A stretch of DNA of 49,645 nucleotides. Source: a virus. Each line of letters starts with the position of its first letter. Position 1 is the stretch's first letter. Both the position numbers and the translations under genes were made by a program. Of this stretch, positions 14,766 through 22,861 are shown in pieces. The notes under the pieces are model-generated. The model made no database searches and was not told the DNA's origin. It saw only the letters and a program-made list of their open reading frames with translations. The stretch is from positions 1 through 49,645 of IMG/VR virus record IMGVR_UViG_3300027797_000042. One strand, written 5' to 3'.

Positions 14766-15462
14766 GCATGAAGATGAAATTTTTCATATAACTGATGTAG
14801 TCACAAAAGATGAAGCAGAGAAGGTTATACAATATCTAGAATTTTTATCAGATTCAAATAATTTAAAATGGAATCAAATTTCATTTTATGACTCGTACGC
14901 TATGGGATTTTGGAATACAGATCCAACCCTACTTAATTTCGGTTTGCCAGCGGACTACTTTTTGCAACTAAAGCTAAAAATTAAAAAATTATGCGAGCAG
15001 GTCCTTGAAAGAGATTTAGATGAAGTTAGCTACCATGCACAAAAATGGATAGAGGGTGCTTTTGCTAGCTTTCACTCTGATAATACAGACGCAGATGGTA
15101 ATTCTACGGCATTTGAAAGAAGCAAGTACGCTGCATTCATGTATTTGAATGAAGATTTTACTGGAGGCATATTAAATTTTAGAGACTATGATATAAGCAT
15201 TACCCCAAAGATTGGAATGCTTGCAGTTTTTTCTGGAGGCCAAGGGCACGAGCATGAAGTCACAAAAGTTAAATCTGGAACAAGATATACAATCGGTTCA
15301 TTTTGGGACAATGCTGGCATTGTTTATACCGAAGAGCAAAAAGCAATTAGAGCGGAAGAGCTTGCAAAAATAAGAAAAGATCAAGAAGAAAGCTACAAAG
15401 TTTGGGCAGAAAATAAAGAAAAAGGAATAACGCCAGACTACCTTGGTAAAAATGGAGAATAA
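14752..15462 (+). CDS. 2-oxoglutarate/Fe(II) oxygenase, prolyl-4-hydroxylase type, copy 5
   Basis: 236 residues, with GGGGGAA just before the ATG. Ligands H108/D110 (SFHSDNTDADG), H168 (HEHEVTKV) and R178 (GTRYTIG). The turn has drifted to YLNEDFTGGI. A C-terminal charged helix (EEQKAIRAEELAKIRKDQEE) extends beyond the core and may mediate binding to a partner. The core is complete, so it is likely active. Directly abuts copy 6. Confidence 0.87.
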   Translation: MEIIKHEDEIFHITDVVTKDEAEKVIQYLEFLSDSNNLKWNQISFYDSYAMGFWNTDPTLLNFGLPADYFLQLKLKIKKLCEQVLERDLDEVSYHAQKWIEGAFASFHSDNTDADGNSTAFERSKYAAFMYLNEDFTGGILNFRDYDISITPKIGMLAVFSGGQGHEHEVTKVKSGTRYTIGSFWDNAGIVYTEEQKAIRAEELAKIRKDQEESYKVWAENKEKGITPDYLGKNGE

Positions 15463-16011
15463 GTGAATTCAACAAAGCTATATGAAAACGTATACTATTA
15501 TGATAATTTATTTGAAAATATAAATGATTACCTAGATCTTTTATCTGATGATGATCTTATATGGGAAGATTGGTTTTCAAGTAATAATTTATTTCAATAT
15601 GGGCATTATACTGGCGGTCAACATACTCTGAAAGCAACATTATTAGATCCAATTAAAAATGCTATGGATATTTGTCTAAAAGATTATGTAAAAAATACTA
15701 ATTTAAATTTTGGGTGGATTCCAGAATTTTATAAAATACACAGATATTTTACTGACTCTTACATGGGGCCACACGTAGACTCTATAGACAAAACATCTTT
15801 AAAGTCACCAACAATATCAATTGTTATTTATTTAAATGATGATTACGAGGGTGGAGAGATATATTTCCCAGAACAAGGAATAAATATAAAGCCAAAGGCT
15901 GGAAGCATGATTATATTTCCATCATATGCTCCATATTACCATCAAGCAAAAGCAGTAACAAAAGGCACCAAGTACATGTGCCCAATATTTTGTTTCAAGG
16001 AGCCTTTTTAA
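15463..16011 (+). CDS. 2-oxoglutarate/Fe(II) oxygenase, prolyl-4-hydroxylase type, copy 6
   Basis: 182 residues, the shortest copy and nearly a bare core. It starts at a GTG placed immediately after the previous stop, with GGAG five bases upstream. Ligands H104/D106 (GPHVDSID), H160 (YYHQAKAV) and K170 (GTKYMC). The turn IYLNDDYEGGEIYFPE is closest to copies 1-3. It ends within three bases of the -10 box of the next, leaderless gene, so it closes the cassette. Confidence 0.88.
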   Translation: MNSTKLYENVYYYDNLFENINDYLDLLSDDDLIWEDWFSSNNLFQYGHYTGGQHTLKATLLDPIKNAMDICLKDYVKNTNLNFGWIPEFYKIHRYFTDSYMGPHVDSIDKTSLKSPTISIVIYLNDDYEGGEIYFPEQGINIKPKAGSMIIFPSYAPYYHQAKAVTKGTKYMCPIFCFKEPF

Positions 16012-16013
16012 GG

Positions 16014-16019
16014 TATAAT
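16014..16019 (+). promoter_or_regulatory. -10 box of a probable leaderless promoter
   Basis: TATAAT ends 6 bases before the ATG at 16026, and no Shine-Dalgarno is present. The expected start of RNA is the A of the ATG. The -35 is poor. Spacing is identical at 44525-44530 and 49309-49314. Confidence 0.6.
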
Positions 16020-16025
16020 CTTATT

Positions 16026-17933
16026 ATGTCCTATAAGTACTCAGTAATAAAAGATAATCCACTAGGCTTTTGGTTTTTAGATGAGCAGTCTGGAACTACC
16101 GCCATAGATATATCTGGTTGCGGAAATAATGGAGTTTACTTACAGTCCTTTTCTAACCCTCCTTTGCCCCTGACATACGGAGGAATCAATTCAGTAGAAA
16201 TAAGTAATTTGCAAAGTATTACTTTTCCACTAACATATAATTATTATGGTATAAGCAAAGAGACCCCAATTGCAAACAGCAGCTATTCTTATAATCCTTT
16301 TACAATAGAATGTTTTATTTATCCAAAAAGTCTTACATCAACAATGGAGCCAGTTGTTGCAGATGCAGCATCAGGGGTTGGTCTTTATGCCAATAACAAT
16401 GGAGTAGCATTTGCATTAAAGGGTTTGTCAGATTCTAATTCAAGAGTTGATTTTGCCATACCTAACTTTAGCCGTGTTGTACATATTGTATGTGTTTATT
16501 CTGTATCAGATATATCAATATATATAGATGGAGAAAAGCAGGCAGTAAAAACACTAGACAACTTTAACTTTACTAACTCCTCTTTGGCATTAAAGTGTGG
16601 TCCAACATCTAGCTCATCAAATAAATTTTTAATAGACTCTGTTGCAATATACAGGTACTCCTTGTCAGAGTCTCAGATACAAAATCATTACAGCCTAGCA
16701 CAATCCATACCAGCCTTTAATACAGTATTCCCAGATTTGGGAGAGTTGTTTGATATATATGATACAAACATATCAACTAAATTTGAGTACTCTTATCCAG
16801 CTAGAAAGCCCTGGAAAGACATGACAACTTCAGGGCTAGAATATAATTTTATAAAAAATAGAATACAAATTCCTATAGGCACTGGAAATTCTCAGTCAGC
16901 ATTTTTTACCGAATTTTTATATATACCATCACAATACGGAATAGATAGCTCTAAGATAGAGTGGGTAGCAACAAGCGGTGTCGCTGTATACTCCAGCCTT
17001 GACGGGGTAACATATGTTCAATGTGAAAACGGATCTAAGATACCTCAATATGGAAATTATACAAGCGGGGAAAGCTTTAGTAGTTCTTATCAGCTTTATA
17101 TAAAGGTAGTTTTTACAACAACCAACGATCTTTTAAACAATCCTTTTATGCAAAGCCTAACTATTAAATTTTATAAGTCACAAACTCTTTATGCAACAAA
17201 CTCATCTAGCTATATATATCAAATGACAGATGATTCGGCATATGACTCAAAGTCATATATTGGAGACCAAAAATACGCAATTCTTTCTAGGAATAAGTAC
17301 GGAGGCATTTGCACAAAAGAAGATTCTGGATTTTATTTAAATTTATCTAACCTTTCTACATCAATGGAATTCTTTTATACCCCCAAAGACTTGTCTGGCG
17401 GCGGGCTTATATACAGAGTTGATCCTAACATTATAGAGCTCTCTGGAGGCCTATACAACACCTCTTACACTGGTCTAGATATAGTTAGTGGAGGGCTGTA
17501 CAACTCATCTTATACGACCTCCTATGACGCAGGACAGGTAAATAGAGATATAGGAGTTGCTTACACATGGGCTTCTTCTGGAGCTATTACCAAAGATAAT
17601 ATTAAAAAAATATATGTAAATGGGGTAGATAAAACATCTCAAACTTCAATATCAAATGTTTTTAAGGCTGGAGAAATGTACCACGTAGTACTTGTTTTTG
17701 AGGAGCAGATAATAAATTCAGTTAAGATGGGTTATTCTGTCGACGGAGGTTCTGAATCTCTATATCAGTATATATCAATGTATGACTACGAGCTAGACTC
17801 TGGAATTGTCTCTGATCACTACCAAATTTATATAAATGGAGACCCAACAGTAATATCTGAAGCGTCCTTCTCCCTGACAGAAAATGCAGTTGAGCTGTTC
17901 GATAACGACTGGCTTGTGATTCAAAACGTTTAA
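16026..17933 (+). CDS. LamG/concanavalin-like structural or adhesin protein
   Basis: 635 residues. The ATG at 16026 is preferred over an in-frame ATG at 15978, which would overlap the last oxygenase, because a -10 box sits at leaderless distance. The start SVIKDNPLGFWFLDEQSGTT and NNGVYL are classic LamG openings, and IECFIYPKSL, VDFAIPNF and IYIDGEKQAVKTLD continue the fold to about residue 215. A second beta-rich part with a duplicated SGGLYNTSYT / SGGLYNSSYT motif follows. It probably binds carbohydrate and is displayed on the virion. Placement between oxygenases and the head genes is unusual for a fibre. Codon use resembles the fibres. Confidence 0.7.
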   Translation: MSYKYSVIKDNPLGFWFLDEQSGTTAIDISGCGNNGVYLQSFSNPPLPLTYGGINSVEISNLQSITFPLTYNYYGISKETPIANSSYSYNPFTIECFIYPKSLTSTMEPVVADAASGVGLYANNNGVAFALKGLSDSNSRVDFAIPNFSRVVHIVCVYSVSDISIYIDGEKQAVKTLDNFNFTNSSLALKCGPTSSSSNKFLIDSVAIYRYSLSESQIQNHYSLAQSIPAFNTVFPDLGELFDIYDTNISTKFEYSYPARKPWKDMTTSGLEYNFIKNRIQIPIGTGNSQSAFFTEFLYIPSQYGIDSSKIEWVATSGVAVYSSLDGVTYVQCENGSKIPQYGNYTSGESFSSSYQLYIKVVFTTTNDLLNNPFMQSLTIKFYKSQTLYATNSSSYIYQMTDDSAYDSKSYIGDQKYAILSRNKYGGICTKEDSGFYLNLSNLSTSMEFFYTPKDLSGGGLIYRVDPNIIELSGGLYNTSYTGLDIVSGGLYNSSYTTSYDAGQVNRDIGVAYTWASSGAITKDNIKKIYVNGVDKTSQTSISNVFKAGEMYHVVLVFEEQIINSVKMGYSVDGGSESLYQYISMYDYELDSGIVSDHYQIYINGDPTVISEASFSLTENAVELFDNDWLVIQNV

Positions 17934-17958
17934 ATCTGTCGTTCATACTGACAAAAGC

Positions 17959-17987
17959 TGGACTTAAATAAAAGATAATGGTAGAAT
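17959..17987 (+). promoter_or_regulatory. Promoter of the head module, probably leaderless
   Basis: TGGACT, 17-base spacer, TAGAAT with TGG before it (extended -10). The -10 ends 8 bases before the ATG at 17996, and no Shine-Dalgarno is present. It starts the portal-capsid operon. Confidence 0.6.
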
Positions 17988-17995
17988 AAGTGTCT

Positions 17996-18337
17996 ATGGA
18001 CTTCAATAAGATTGGCACTAAGGTTTTAGACGAGGAAACAACACTCGGTATTTATGTATGGGAAATTGACGGGAAATGGGTCGGAGACGACGAAGGAAAT
18101 TATTTATCAATTACATCAATGAAAGATAACAAAGAAAGAATTGAAGCCCTAAGAAAAGCCGTTTCTGGTTATGGTATAGACAGAGGACAGCCACTATTTT
18201 TGTCGGGAAGACGCAAGATTGATGATGAAGAATATCAGTATCAGCAGTCAAGACTTAATCTAGGTCTTGTGCCAGATCCATTAGATGTAGGTAATTATAA
18301 GGATGAGATGAAAAAGCTCATAGTGCCAGGGAGATAA
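17996..18337 (+). CDS. Uncharacterised protein preceding the portal
   Basis: 113 residues from the ATG at 17996; a GTG at 17990 is too close to the -10 box. It opens with TLGIYVWEIDGKWVGDDEGNYLSI, a compact two-to-three-strand segment, followed by a helix (NKERIEALRKAVSGYG) and a basic region FLSGRRKIDDEEYQYQ. No family is recognised. The position one gene before the portal is where a small terminase or portal accessory often lies, but no helix-turn-helix is evident. The stop is followed by the portal ATG after two bases. Confidence 0.5.
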   Translation: MDFNKIGTKVLDEETTLGIYVWEIDGKWVGDDEGNYLSITSMKDNKERIEALRKAVSGYGIDRGQPLFLSGRRKIDDEEYQYQQSRLNLGLVPDPLDVGNYKDEMKKLIVPGR

Positions 18338-18339
18338 AA

Positions 18340-19920
18340 ATGGAACATATTGATGAAGCACCAGAAGTAAACGATGAGATTCAATTATCTAGCGCTGCAG
18401 ACTGGTTTTCTTTTAAAAAGGAAACAGAGCACGATGACCCCTTCCTAATCCAATTAGATGATATTAGAAAATTAAACGGATTAAGTCCAGCATTTCGCAG
18501 AAAGCTTAGCAGAGAATTTTCAAAATCTTTTACTGGAATAGATAGTGCATCAACACAGCAGAACTTATTGGCACAAGCCATTACTGGCTATGCAATGTTT
18601 GACCTGGTTCAACCAATATATAACTTAGAATATCTTTCAAAAATCTATGAAGTTTCTACATATAACTATGCAGCAATTAATGCAAAAGTTGCAAACATTG
18701 TGGGTCTTGGATATCAGTTTGATGAAACAAGAAAAACAAACGATGCTTTAGACGGAATCACCGATGAAAAACAATTACAGAGAGCTAGAAAAAAGCTTGG
18801 AAAACTAAGACAAGATTTAGAGCAGTGGCTAGAAGATGTAAATGATGAAGAGACATTTACAGAGACTCTCATTAAGGCGTATACAGATTTAGAAGCGACT
18901 GGTAACGGCTTCATTGAAATAGGCAGAACAACCCGTGGAGATATTGGTTATATAGGCCATATCCCAGCAAAGACAATGCGTGTAAGAAGACTTCGTGATG
19001 GATTCATGCAATTACTTTATGGCAAGGCAGTCTTCTTCAGAAACTTTGGAGATCAAGAAACGCCAAACCAAATTGCTGGTGGTCTAGAAAGACCAAACGA
19101 AATTATTCATCTAAAAAAATATACACCAATGGATAATTATTATGGAATCCCAGACATCATAGCTGCCCAGGTAGCACTTGCTGGAAATGAATTTTCTGGT
19201 CAATATAACCTTGACTACTTTCAGAATAAAGCAGTACCAAGATATATAATTACCGTTAAAGGTGCTAAGCTTTCTCCAGAATCAGAAAGAAAATTACTTG
19301 AGTTTTTCCAGGTTGGATTAAAAGGCAAAAATCATAGATCACTTTATGTCCCGCTTCCAGCAGATACTCCTGACTCAAAAGTTGAATTTAAGATGGAGCC
19401 AATAGAGGCGGGATCACAGGAATCATCATTTAATGTTTATCGCAAGGCAAATAGAGATGAAATTCTTTTGGCCCATAGAACACCAATTTCTAAAATTGGT
19501 ATTCCTGAAGGAATTAATTTAGCAGCAGCCAGAGATGCAGATAAAACATTTAAAGAGCAGGTTTGCAGACCAGCACAAATGAGATTAGAGAAAAAAATTA
19601 ATTTAATTATTGCTGAAAAAACAGATGCGGTTCAAATTAAATTTAATGAGCTTAGCCTTACAGATGAAGATACTCAGTCAAAGATTGATGAGAGATATTT
19701 GAGAATGCAGGTTATTACTCCAAACGAAGTCCGACTAAGAATGGGTAAAATTCCAATTGAGGGCGGAGACGAAGTTATTCAATTAAAGCCACAACAGCAG
19801 GCAGAAATTAGAGCTCAGGCTGGGCAGACAAGAACCAGAGATAAAGAGAGACAAAATAATTCCCCAGATATTTCTGGAGAAGCCAGAAATCCAAAAGGCG
19901 ACGGCAGTAAAGTAGAATAA
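18340..19920 (+). CDS. Portal protein
   Basis: 526 residues, the normal size. Matches the PBSX-type portal pattern: YNLEYLSKIYEVSTYNYAAINAKVANIVG, then HLKKYTPMDNYYGIPDIIAA, then NLDYFQNKAVPRYIITVKGA. It forms the dodecameric ring at one head vertex that admits DNA and joins the tail. GGGAG precedes the ATG. The C-terminus is acidic/polar (residues ~485-526) and may be flexible. Well placed before protease, scaffold and capsid. Confidence 0.9.
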   Translation: MEHIDEAPEVNDEIQLSSAADWFSFKKETEHDDPFLIQLDDIRKLNGLSPAFRRKLSREFSKSFTGIDSASTQQNLLAQAITGYAMFDLVQPIYNLEYLSKIYEVSTYNYAAINAKVANIVGLGYQFDETRKTNDALDGITDEKQLQRARKKLGKLRQDLEQWLEDVNDEETFTETLIKAYTDLEATGNGFIEIGRTTRGDIGYIGHIPAKTMRVRRLRDGFMQLLYGKAVFFRNFGDQETPNQIAGGLERPNEIIHLKKYTPMDNYYGIPDIIAAQVALAGNEFSGQYNLDYFQNKAVPRYIITVKGAKLSPESERKLLEFFQVGLKGKNHRSLYVPLPADTPDSKVEFKMEPIEAGSQESSFNVYRKANRDEILLAHRTPISKIGIPEGINLAAARDADKTFKEQVCRPAQMRLEKKINLIIAEKTDAVQIKFNELSLTDEDTQSKIDERYLRMQVITPNEVRLRMGKIPIEGGDEVIQLKPQQQAEIRAQAGQTRTRDKERQNNSPDISGEARNPKGDGSKVE

Positions 19921-19936
19921 TCTACTCAACCGTTAT

Positions 19937-19965
19937 TTGCCTTTTGATGTATATACCTATAAAAT
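19937..19965 (+). promoter_or_regulatory. Promoter of the protease-scaffold gene, probably leaderless
   Basis: TTGCCT, 17-base spacer, TAAAAT; the ATG at 19973 follows after 7 bases with no Shine-Dalgarno. The in-frame TTG at 19937 is therefore more likely the -35 box than a start codon. Confidence 0.55.
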
Positions 19966-19972
19966 TAAGCAT

Positions 19973-21283
19973 ATGAATATCGAAAAATCTTATTGGTCAT
20001 CAAATGGGGAAAATCTTCATTTGTCGGTTCCCTTTACAAAGGTAAATATCGAGAAAAGAACAGTCTCAGGTTTTGCGACATTAGACAACGTTGACCAAAC
20101 AGGTGATGTTGTAACAGCAGATGCAAGCCTTAAGGCCTTTGAAAACTTTAGAGGCAATCTCAGAGAAATGCATCAGCCACTCGCAGTAGGCAAAGTTGTT
20201 TCTTTTAAGCCAGAAACATACTACGATCAAGATTCAAAAAATTTTTATAATGGCGTTTATGTAACCTCATACATCTCAAAGGGCGCACAAGATACCTGGG
20301 AAAAAGTTTTAGACGGCACACTTACTGGTTTTTCAATTGGCGGAAAAATTAAAGATTCAGACAATGAAGTTAATAAAGCAACAGGGCAATCTGTAAGATT
20401 TATTAAAGATTATGATCTAGTAGAACTTTCAATTGTCGACTCTCCAGCAAATGAATTGTGTAATATTTTTTCAATTGAAAAAGCAAATGGCACAATGATA
20501 TTTAAAGGAATGGTTGCAGATATCGTAACAGAAAATATTTTTTATTGTGAAGAAAGCAACTCTGTATTCCTTTCTCCAGAAAAAACATTTGATTCACCAA
20601 TCACTGGAAAGCCAGCGTCTATTATTGGATGGGTAGAAAAATCAGACATTAATAAGTCTGTCGAAGTACAAAAAATTCTTGATTCATTTAAGAAATCAAG
20701 ATTTACGTTGCCTGATACACAAACAATTGCAAAACAGGCAAACGCAGAAGGAGGTAATGAAGTGTCAGAAAACACAGAAAACACAGTGGTTGAAGAGACC
20801 GCTGTTGAAGAAACAGTTGCCGTTGAAGAAACGCCAACAGCTGAAGAAGCTCCTGCAGAAAATGCAGTTGCAGACGCTCCTGCCGAATCTCTGGAAAAAG
20901 CAGCCGACGTATCAGAAGTTATGGTTGATGAACCTGATTTTGCAAAGATGCTTGGTGATTTAAAAGGCTTTTTCTCAGAAACTCTAAATAAGGCTGCACA
21001 AACAAATGCAGACCAGGTTTCAACCATTAAAGATACTGTTGAGTCATTCAGCAAGAGCGTAGATGGAAGAATTTCAGAGTTGGCAGAACAGCATGCTATT
21101 TTAAGCAAGGCTGTAGAAGATATAAAGAACACAATTGACGGCGTTGAAAAGCGTGTCGATGCAGTAGAAGGTGAGACTGCAATTAAGAAGTCCTCAGATC
21201 TTGGCGGATCTCAGGGAGTAGTAATCAAAAAATCAAAATGGAACGGTTCTTTCCTCGGTTCCGTATCAGATTTAATCAAATAA
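19973..21283 (+). CDS. Prohead protease fused to scaffold (XkdF-like protease + acidic scaffold)
   Basis: 436 residues from the ATG at 19973. Residues ~18-165 fit an XkdF-type serine protease: VSGFATLDNVDQTGDVV, candidate catalytic H67 (REMHQP) and S121 (GFSIGGKI), and ELSIVDSPAN. It would cleave the capsid precursor and scaffold inside the prohead. From about residue 263 the sequence is highly acidic (VVEETAVEETVAVEETPTAE) and then coiled-coil (KDTVESFSKSVDGRISELAE), as in scaffolds. An in-frame GTG at 20762 with a perfect Shine-Dalgarno (see next entry) could make the scaffold alone. Directly upstream of the capsid gene. Confidence 0.8.
   Translation: MNIEKSYWSSNGENLHLSVPFTKVNIEKRTVSGFATLDNVDQTGDVVTADASLKAFENFRGNLREMHQPLAVGKVVSFKPETYYDQDSKNFYNGVYVTSYISKGAQDTWEKVLDGTLTGFSIGGKIKDSDNEVNKATGQSVRFIKDYDLVELSIVDSPANELCNIFSIEKANGTMIFKGMVADIVTENIFYCEESNSVFLSPEKTFDSPITGKPASIIGWVEKSDINKSVEVQKILDSFKKSRFTLPDTQTIAKQANAEGGNEVSENTENTVVEETAVEETVAVEETPTAEEAPAENAVADAPAESLEKAADVSEVMVDEPDFAKMLGDLKGFFSETLNKAAQTNADQVSTIKDTVESFSKSVDGRISELAEQHAILSKAVEDIKNTIDGVEKRVDAVEGETAIKKSSDLGGSQGVVIKKSKWNGSFLGSVSDLIK
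20748..21283 (+). promoter_or_regulatory. Internal ribosome binding site and nested scaffold start (GTG at 20762)
   Basis: AAGGAGGT (20748-20755) complements the 16S 3' end perfectly and lies 7 bases before an in-frame GTG (20762-20764). It falls exactly at the border between the protease and the acidic scaffold part. Starting here gives a 173-residue scaffold. This mirrors lambda, where Nu3 is translated from within gene C. An ATG at 20757 is out of frame and too close. The gene's own start has no Shine-Dalgarno, so the internal site may be the stronger one. Confidence 0.65.
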
Positions 21284-21301
21284 GGGTAGGTGAAATAAAA
21301 T

Positions 21302-22348
21302 ATGAGCAATGAATTATTAAAAGATATTGCAGCTGGAACAACAGCTACAGGTACATTTGCTTCAACAACTGGTGGTACAGGAGTACACATAGCGTCTGAA
21401 GCAGGTAACGGTGGTTTGCTAAACCCAGAACAGTCTGCTCGCTTCCTTGATTATATGTTCGATGCAACCGTAATAGGCAAAGTCGCACGTACAGTCCGTA
21501 TGAAGTCAGACACAACCGAGATTGACCGTATTGGCGTTGGTGAGAAGCTTATGAAGCTAGCAACCGAAGGTTCAGATACTGCTTCAAACTCAGCAGTTAC
21601 ATTCTCAAAGATTTCTTTGACAACAAAGAAGCTTCGTCTTGACTGGGAACTCTCAACAGAGTCTCTAGAAGACAACATTGAAGGTCCAGATCTAGAAGAT
21701 CATATTGCAAGACTTCTTGCAACACAGGCTGGAAATGACATCGAAGATGTTATCCTAAACGGTAACACATCACTCACAGGAGATGCACTTTATAAGGCAT
21801 TTAACGGTGTAGTTAAGAAGGCAAAGACATACGGTCACGTTGTCGATGCTGGTGGAGCAGCAATTACAAGAGCCGTATTCAACTCAGCTCTTAAGGCACT
21901 CCCACGTAAGTACAAGCAACGTCGTACAGACCTTCGCTTCCTTGCGGGATCAAACTTGATCCAGGATTACTTATACAGCACTTCTAACTCAACAAACTTT
22001 GCAAACCCACAGGATATTGCTTCTGGCATCATCCGTGGTGAAGTTGCACCAGTTTCAGGTCCAGCAGGATATGTAGCTCCATATGCGTTTGGTATTCCAA
22101 TCGTTGAAGTTCCACTTCTTCCAGAGACACAAGACGGTGACTACTCAGGAGAGACAGGCTCACACGGAGACGTCCACTTGACATTCCCAAATAACGTAGT
22201 TATTGGTATCAAGCGTGATGTAACCGTTTACCGCTTCTTCTGGCCACGTAAGGACTCAATTGAGTACACAATGTATACTCGTGTTGGCGTCCAGATCGAA
22301 CAAGCAAATGCTTGGGTCGTAGTTAAGAACGTTAAGGTAGCTTCCTAA
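21302..22348 (+). CDS. Major capsid protein, HK97 fold
   Basis: 348 residues. GGLLNPEQSARFLDYMFDATVIGKVARTVRM, then KISLTTKKLRLDWELSTESLEDN and DLEDHIARLLATQAGNDIEDVILNGN are characteristic of HK97-fold capsids (N-arm, E-loop, spine helix). The C-terminal SIEYTMYTRVGVQIEQANAWVVVKNV is the P-domain/A-domain end. It forms the icosahedral shell, with scaffold and protease supplied by the gene before. The codons are more uniform than neighbours (frequent CTT, CGT, GAC, AAG), as expected of an abundant product. AGGTG lies before the ATG. A strong terminator follows. Confidence 0.93.
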   Translation: MSNELLKDIAAGTTATGTFASTTGGTGVHIASEAGNGGLLNPEQSARFLDYMFDATVIGKVARTVRMKSDTTEIDRIGVGEKLMKLATEGSDTASNSAVTFSKISLTTKKLRLDWELSTESLEDNIEGPDLEDHIARLLATQAGNDIEDVILNGNTSLTGDALYKAFNGVVKKAKTYGHVVDAGGAAITRAVFNSALKALPRKYKQRRTDLRFLAGSNLIQDYLYSTSNSTNFANPQDIASGIIRGEVAPVSGPAGYVAPYAFGIPIVEVPLLPETQDGDYSGETGSHGDVHLTFPNNVVIGIKRDVTVYRFFWPRKDSIEYTMYTRVGVQIEQANAWVVVKNVKVAS

Positions 22349-22364
22349 TTAATTAGGTTAGCCT

Positions 22365-22396
22365 AAAGGCCCCCATATTTATATATGGGGGCTTTT
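22365..22396 (+). terminator. Intrinsic terminator after the capsid gene
   Basis: A 10-bp perfect stem (GCCCCCATAT / ATATGGGGGC) with a 4-base loop and TTTT, extended by a G-T and A-T pairs into the T run. It would end, or partly end, the head operon and so keep capsid mRNA high relative to downstream genes. Confidence 0.9.
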
Positions 22397-22421
22397 CATT
22401 GTAAATTAGTAATGATATAAT
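22393..22421 (+). promoter_or_regulatory. Promoter of the connector genes
   Basis: TTTTCA, 17-base spacer, TATAAT preceded by TGA (extended -10). The start is about 22428, giving a ~21-nt leader with AAGGAG before the ATG at 22449. The -35 overlaps the terminator's T run. Confidence 0.6.
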
Positions 22422-22448
22422 TGTTTTACCTAGAATAAGGAGAAATAT

Positions 22449-22847
22449 ATGTCATTTGAGACATTAAAAGTAGCAGAGCTTAAGAAGATCGCAGAAGATT
22501 TTGCGGTTGACACAGAAGCCTTAAAGAATAAAGCAGATATTATTGCAGCACTTACAGAAGAAGGCGTAACATATTCTGTTTATGCAAAAACAATTGAAGT
22601 TCTTCAAGAGGCCGAAGTAGAGGCAGATGAAGTATTGCCGAAGTTTGATCCAAAGAAAGATCAGCCAAAGGACAGTGTTTTAGTTAGAATGACAAGAGCA
22701 AACTTTAGATATGATATATTGGGATACACTTTTACGCAAGATCATCCATTTATAGCAATGAAAGAAGAAGACGCTCAAAAAATTTTTGATGTGGAGGAAG
22801 GTTTTCGTTTAGCGACACCAAAAGAAGCGCAAGAGTTTTATAGCTAA
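22449..22847 (+). CDS. Small head-associated protein with SAP/HeH-like start
   Basis: 132 residues. Residues 4-36 (ETLKVAELKKIAEDFAVDTE... KADIIAALTEEGV) form a helix-extended-helix pattern of the SAP/HeH type, often seen in small proteins after the capsid gene in actinophages and related siphoviruses. The C-terminal half (PKDSVLVRMTRANFRYDI... to EAQEFYS) resembles a small conserved phage domain for which no function is established. AAGGAG lies at good distance. It may be a head decoration or a head-tail joining accessory. Confidence 0.55.
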   Translation: MSFETLKVAELKKIAEDFAVDTEALKNKADIIAALTEEGVTYSVYAKTIEVLQEAEVEADEVLPKFDPKKDQPKDSVLVRMTRANFRYDILGYTFTQDHPFIAMKEEDAQKIFDVEEGFRLATPKEAQEFYS

Positions 22848-22861
22848 ACAAGCCTATAATA

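Noticed and set aside
15978-16025. Earlier ATG for the LamG-like gene
   Set aside because: It lies inside the last oxygenase and upstream of a good -10 box.
22855-22860. TATAAT just before the connector start
   Set aside because: Only one base separates it from the ATG, so transcription would begin inside the gene. It may be chance in AT-rich DNA.
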